Part shown: positions 5,938 through 6,734 of the stretch, in pieces
Layout: each line of letters begins with the position of its first letter
How positions within the stretch are numbered: position 1 is the first letter of the stretch
Made by a program: the position numbers and the translations under genes
NCBI GenBank assembly: GCA_018651445.1
Contig: JABIDZ010000083.1
Coordinates: 1-6,734, forward strand
DNA from: Candidatus Iainarchaeum sp.
Lineage (GTDB): Archaea; Iainarchaeota; Iainarchaeia; Iainarchaeales; JAAZKV01
Length of the DNA stretch: 6,734 nt
Direction: 5' to 3'
Notes under the pieces: model-generated
What the model was told of the DNA's origin: nothing
Seen by the model: the letters and a program-made list of their open reading frames with translations, nothing else
The model's database searches: none

Positions 5938-6734
5938 CTATTTCTTCTTTTTCTTTTTAACTTCAGTTTGTGTTAAAAAGAAACTAATTGCTAAGAACAT
6001 TGCAATGAATAATGCTAGTTGAGACGCTGTTTCTGGTAGAGAAGGAATATTGAATCCTTGTCCGTCTTGTGGACCAAGATTAAATGTCATTGGGTTATAT
6101 GGTTGTCCAGAAACATTTCCTGTTCCATCCGGACCATAATACATTCCGTTGTCTTTGAATGCTTGTGAGAGAGGAATCTGCATACTGTTTTCAGGATACC
6201 ATTTTCCAGTGCTAGGGTCATACCAGAAAGACCCGTTTGGTCCTTGTGCTTTTCGCAATGTTTCTGTTGGGCCACCATTGTACTTTAATGTAGGCACACC
6301 ATTTTCAGCGTCAAACTCTAATGTATGTGTTTTACCATCTGCAGTTTGGAAAGAGAGTTTTCCATCTGCACCCTGAGTGATTCCTCCAACAATCTCTTTG
6401 TCAGTTAAAACTTTTCCTGTTTCCTTGTCAATTACTCTGAAATAATCTTTACATTCCCCGCTATCTTCTCTCACCGAATAGAATTCATATATTTTTCCAT
6501 CAGTCGTAAACTGAGTGAATGGTCCCATTGTACTCATAGATGTATTGAAATTCTCTACTTTTTTCTGTCCTAATTCGTCATTTGGAAAAGCCATTGCTTC
6601 AAGTTCTATTGCAGGTTGTTCACAACCATTATCTGGATCAGCTATAGTAGTTTTCTTAGCATTCAAACCAGCTACTTCGTTGTTTGTTAGAACTGAGTCT
6701 TTGTGTTGTCTCAACCAAACAACTAATTCATTAG
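5938..6734 (-). CDS. Predicted surface protein with LPETA/hydrophobic/Lys-rich C terminus (partial, 5' end outside window)
   Basis: The reading frame stays open to the right edge of the window, so the start, any signal peptide and the promoter are missing; 264 residues are visible. I do not recognise the family. The visible part is rich in Gly, Asp, Asn, Thr and Tyr, with turn-like elements such as TTDGKIYEF, GADGKLSF, TADGKTHTLEF and YDPSTGKWY, as in beta-rich secreted proteins. Two cysteines (in NGCEQ and GECKD) could form a disulphide. The C terminus runs LPETA (visible residues 232-236; bases 6025-6039), a hydrophobic stretch of about 15-18 residues (about 236-253; bases 5974-6027) and a tail ending in six lysines. 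This fits either a C-terminal membrane anchor with the body outside the cell or a sortase-type sorting signal. No repeat-family or enzyme motif was seen. The convergent neighbour is the PAC2 gene, 34 bp away. Confidence 0.75.
   Translation of the reverse strand, partial: NELVVWLRQHKDSVLTNNEVAGLNAKKTTIADPDNGCEQPAIELEAMAFPNDELGQKKVENFNTSMSTMGPFTQFTTDGKIYEFYSVREDSGECKDYFRVIDKETGKVLTDKEIVGGITQGADGKLSFQTADGKTHTLEFDAENGVPTLKYNGGPTETLRKAQGPNGSFWYDPSTGKWYPENSMQIPLSQAFKDNGMYYGPDGTGNVSGQPYNPMTFNLGPQDGQGFNIPSLPETASQLALFIAMFLAISFFLTQTEVKKKKKK

Noticed and set aside
1..6734. CRISPR arrays, insertion sequences, toxin-antitoxin or defence genes
   Set aside because: No spaced direct repeats, transposase motifs or small paired genes were seen on either strand.

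Overview
The window reads as a piece of an AT-rich archaeal chromosome. By eye the coding DNA is roughly one third GC. The archaeal assignment rests on four things: an archaeal/eukaryotic-type prolyl-tRNA synthetase with a C-terminal zinc domain; a PAC2-family proteasome-assembly chaperone; an archaeal type IV pilus ATPase with TadC-like membrane proteins; and A/T-rich TATA boxes placed 25-27 nt upstream of start codons, the signature of leaderless archaeal mRNAs. A small-genome lineage such as a DPANN archaeon would fit, but nothing here fixes the phylum.

Layout, left to right. Bases 1-328 hold no protein gene I can support. They contain a GC-rich island (61-150 is 60% GC) with several hairpins, which looks like a structured RNA probably read from the minus strand, followed by the promoter of the first gene. 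At 329-1735 (+) lies a secretion/pilus motor ATPase. It converges, with 3 bp between stop codons, on the prolyl-tRNA synthetase proS at 1739-3187 (-). proS is divergent from a two-gene operon at 3292-5067 (+) that encodes two TadC/T2SSF-type inner-membrane platform proteins. A T7 tract probably ends that operon. The PAC2 gene follows at 5151-5903 (+), and the window closes with the 3' part of a minus-strand surface-protein gene that runs off the right edge.

How the genes work together. The ATPase and the two TadC-like proteins should form the motor and membrane platform of one type IV pilus-like machine. Their genes are split by the oppositely oriented proS. No pilin or prepilin peptidase is in the window. 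proS and PAC2 are housekeeping genes (translation and proteasome assembly). The last protein carries an LPETA, hydrophobic segment and hexalysine ending that resembles a sortase signal.

Most notable observations: an exact 12-bp word shared, in the same orientation, upstream of the ATPase and proS TATA boxes; the putative structured RNA; the LPETA-type C terminus; and the C-terminal Met-Tyr-Ala (HbYX form) of the PAC2 protein. Two gene starts were moved downstream from the longest reading frame: the ATPase to 329 and PAC2 to 5151. The second TadC gene is placed at 4129.
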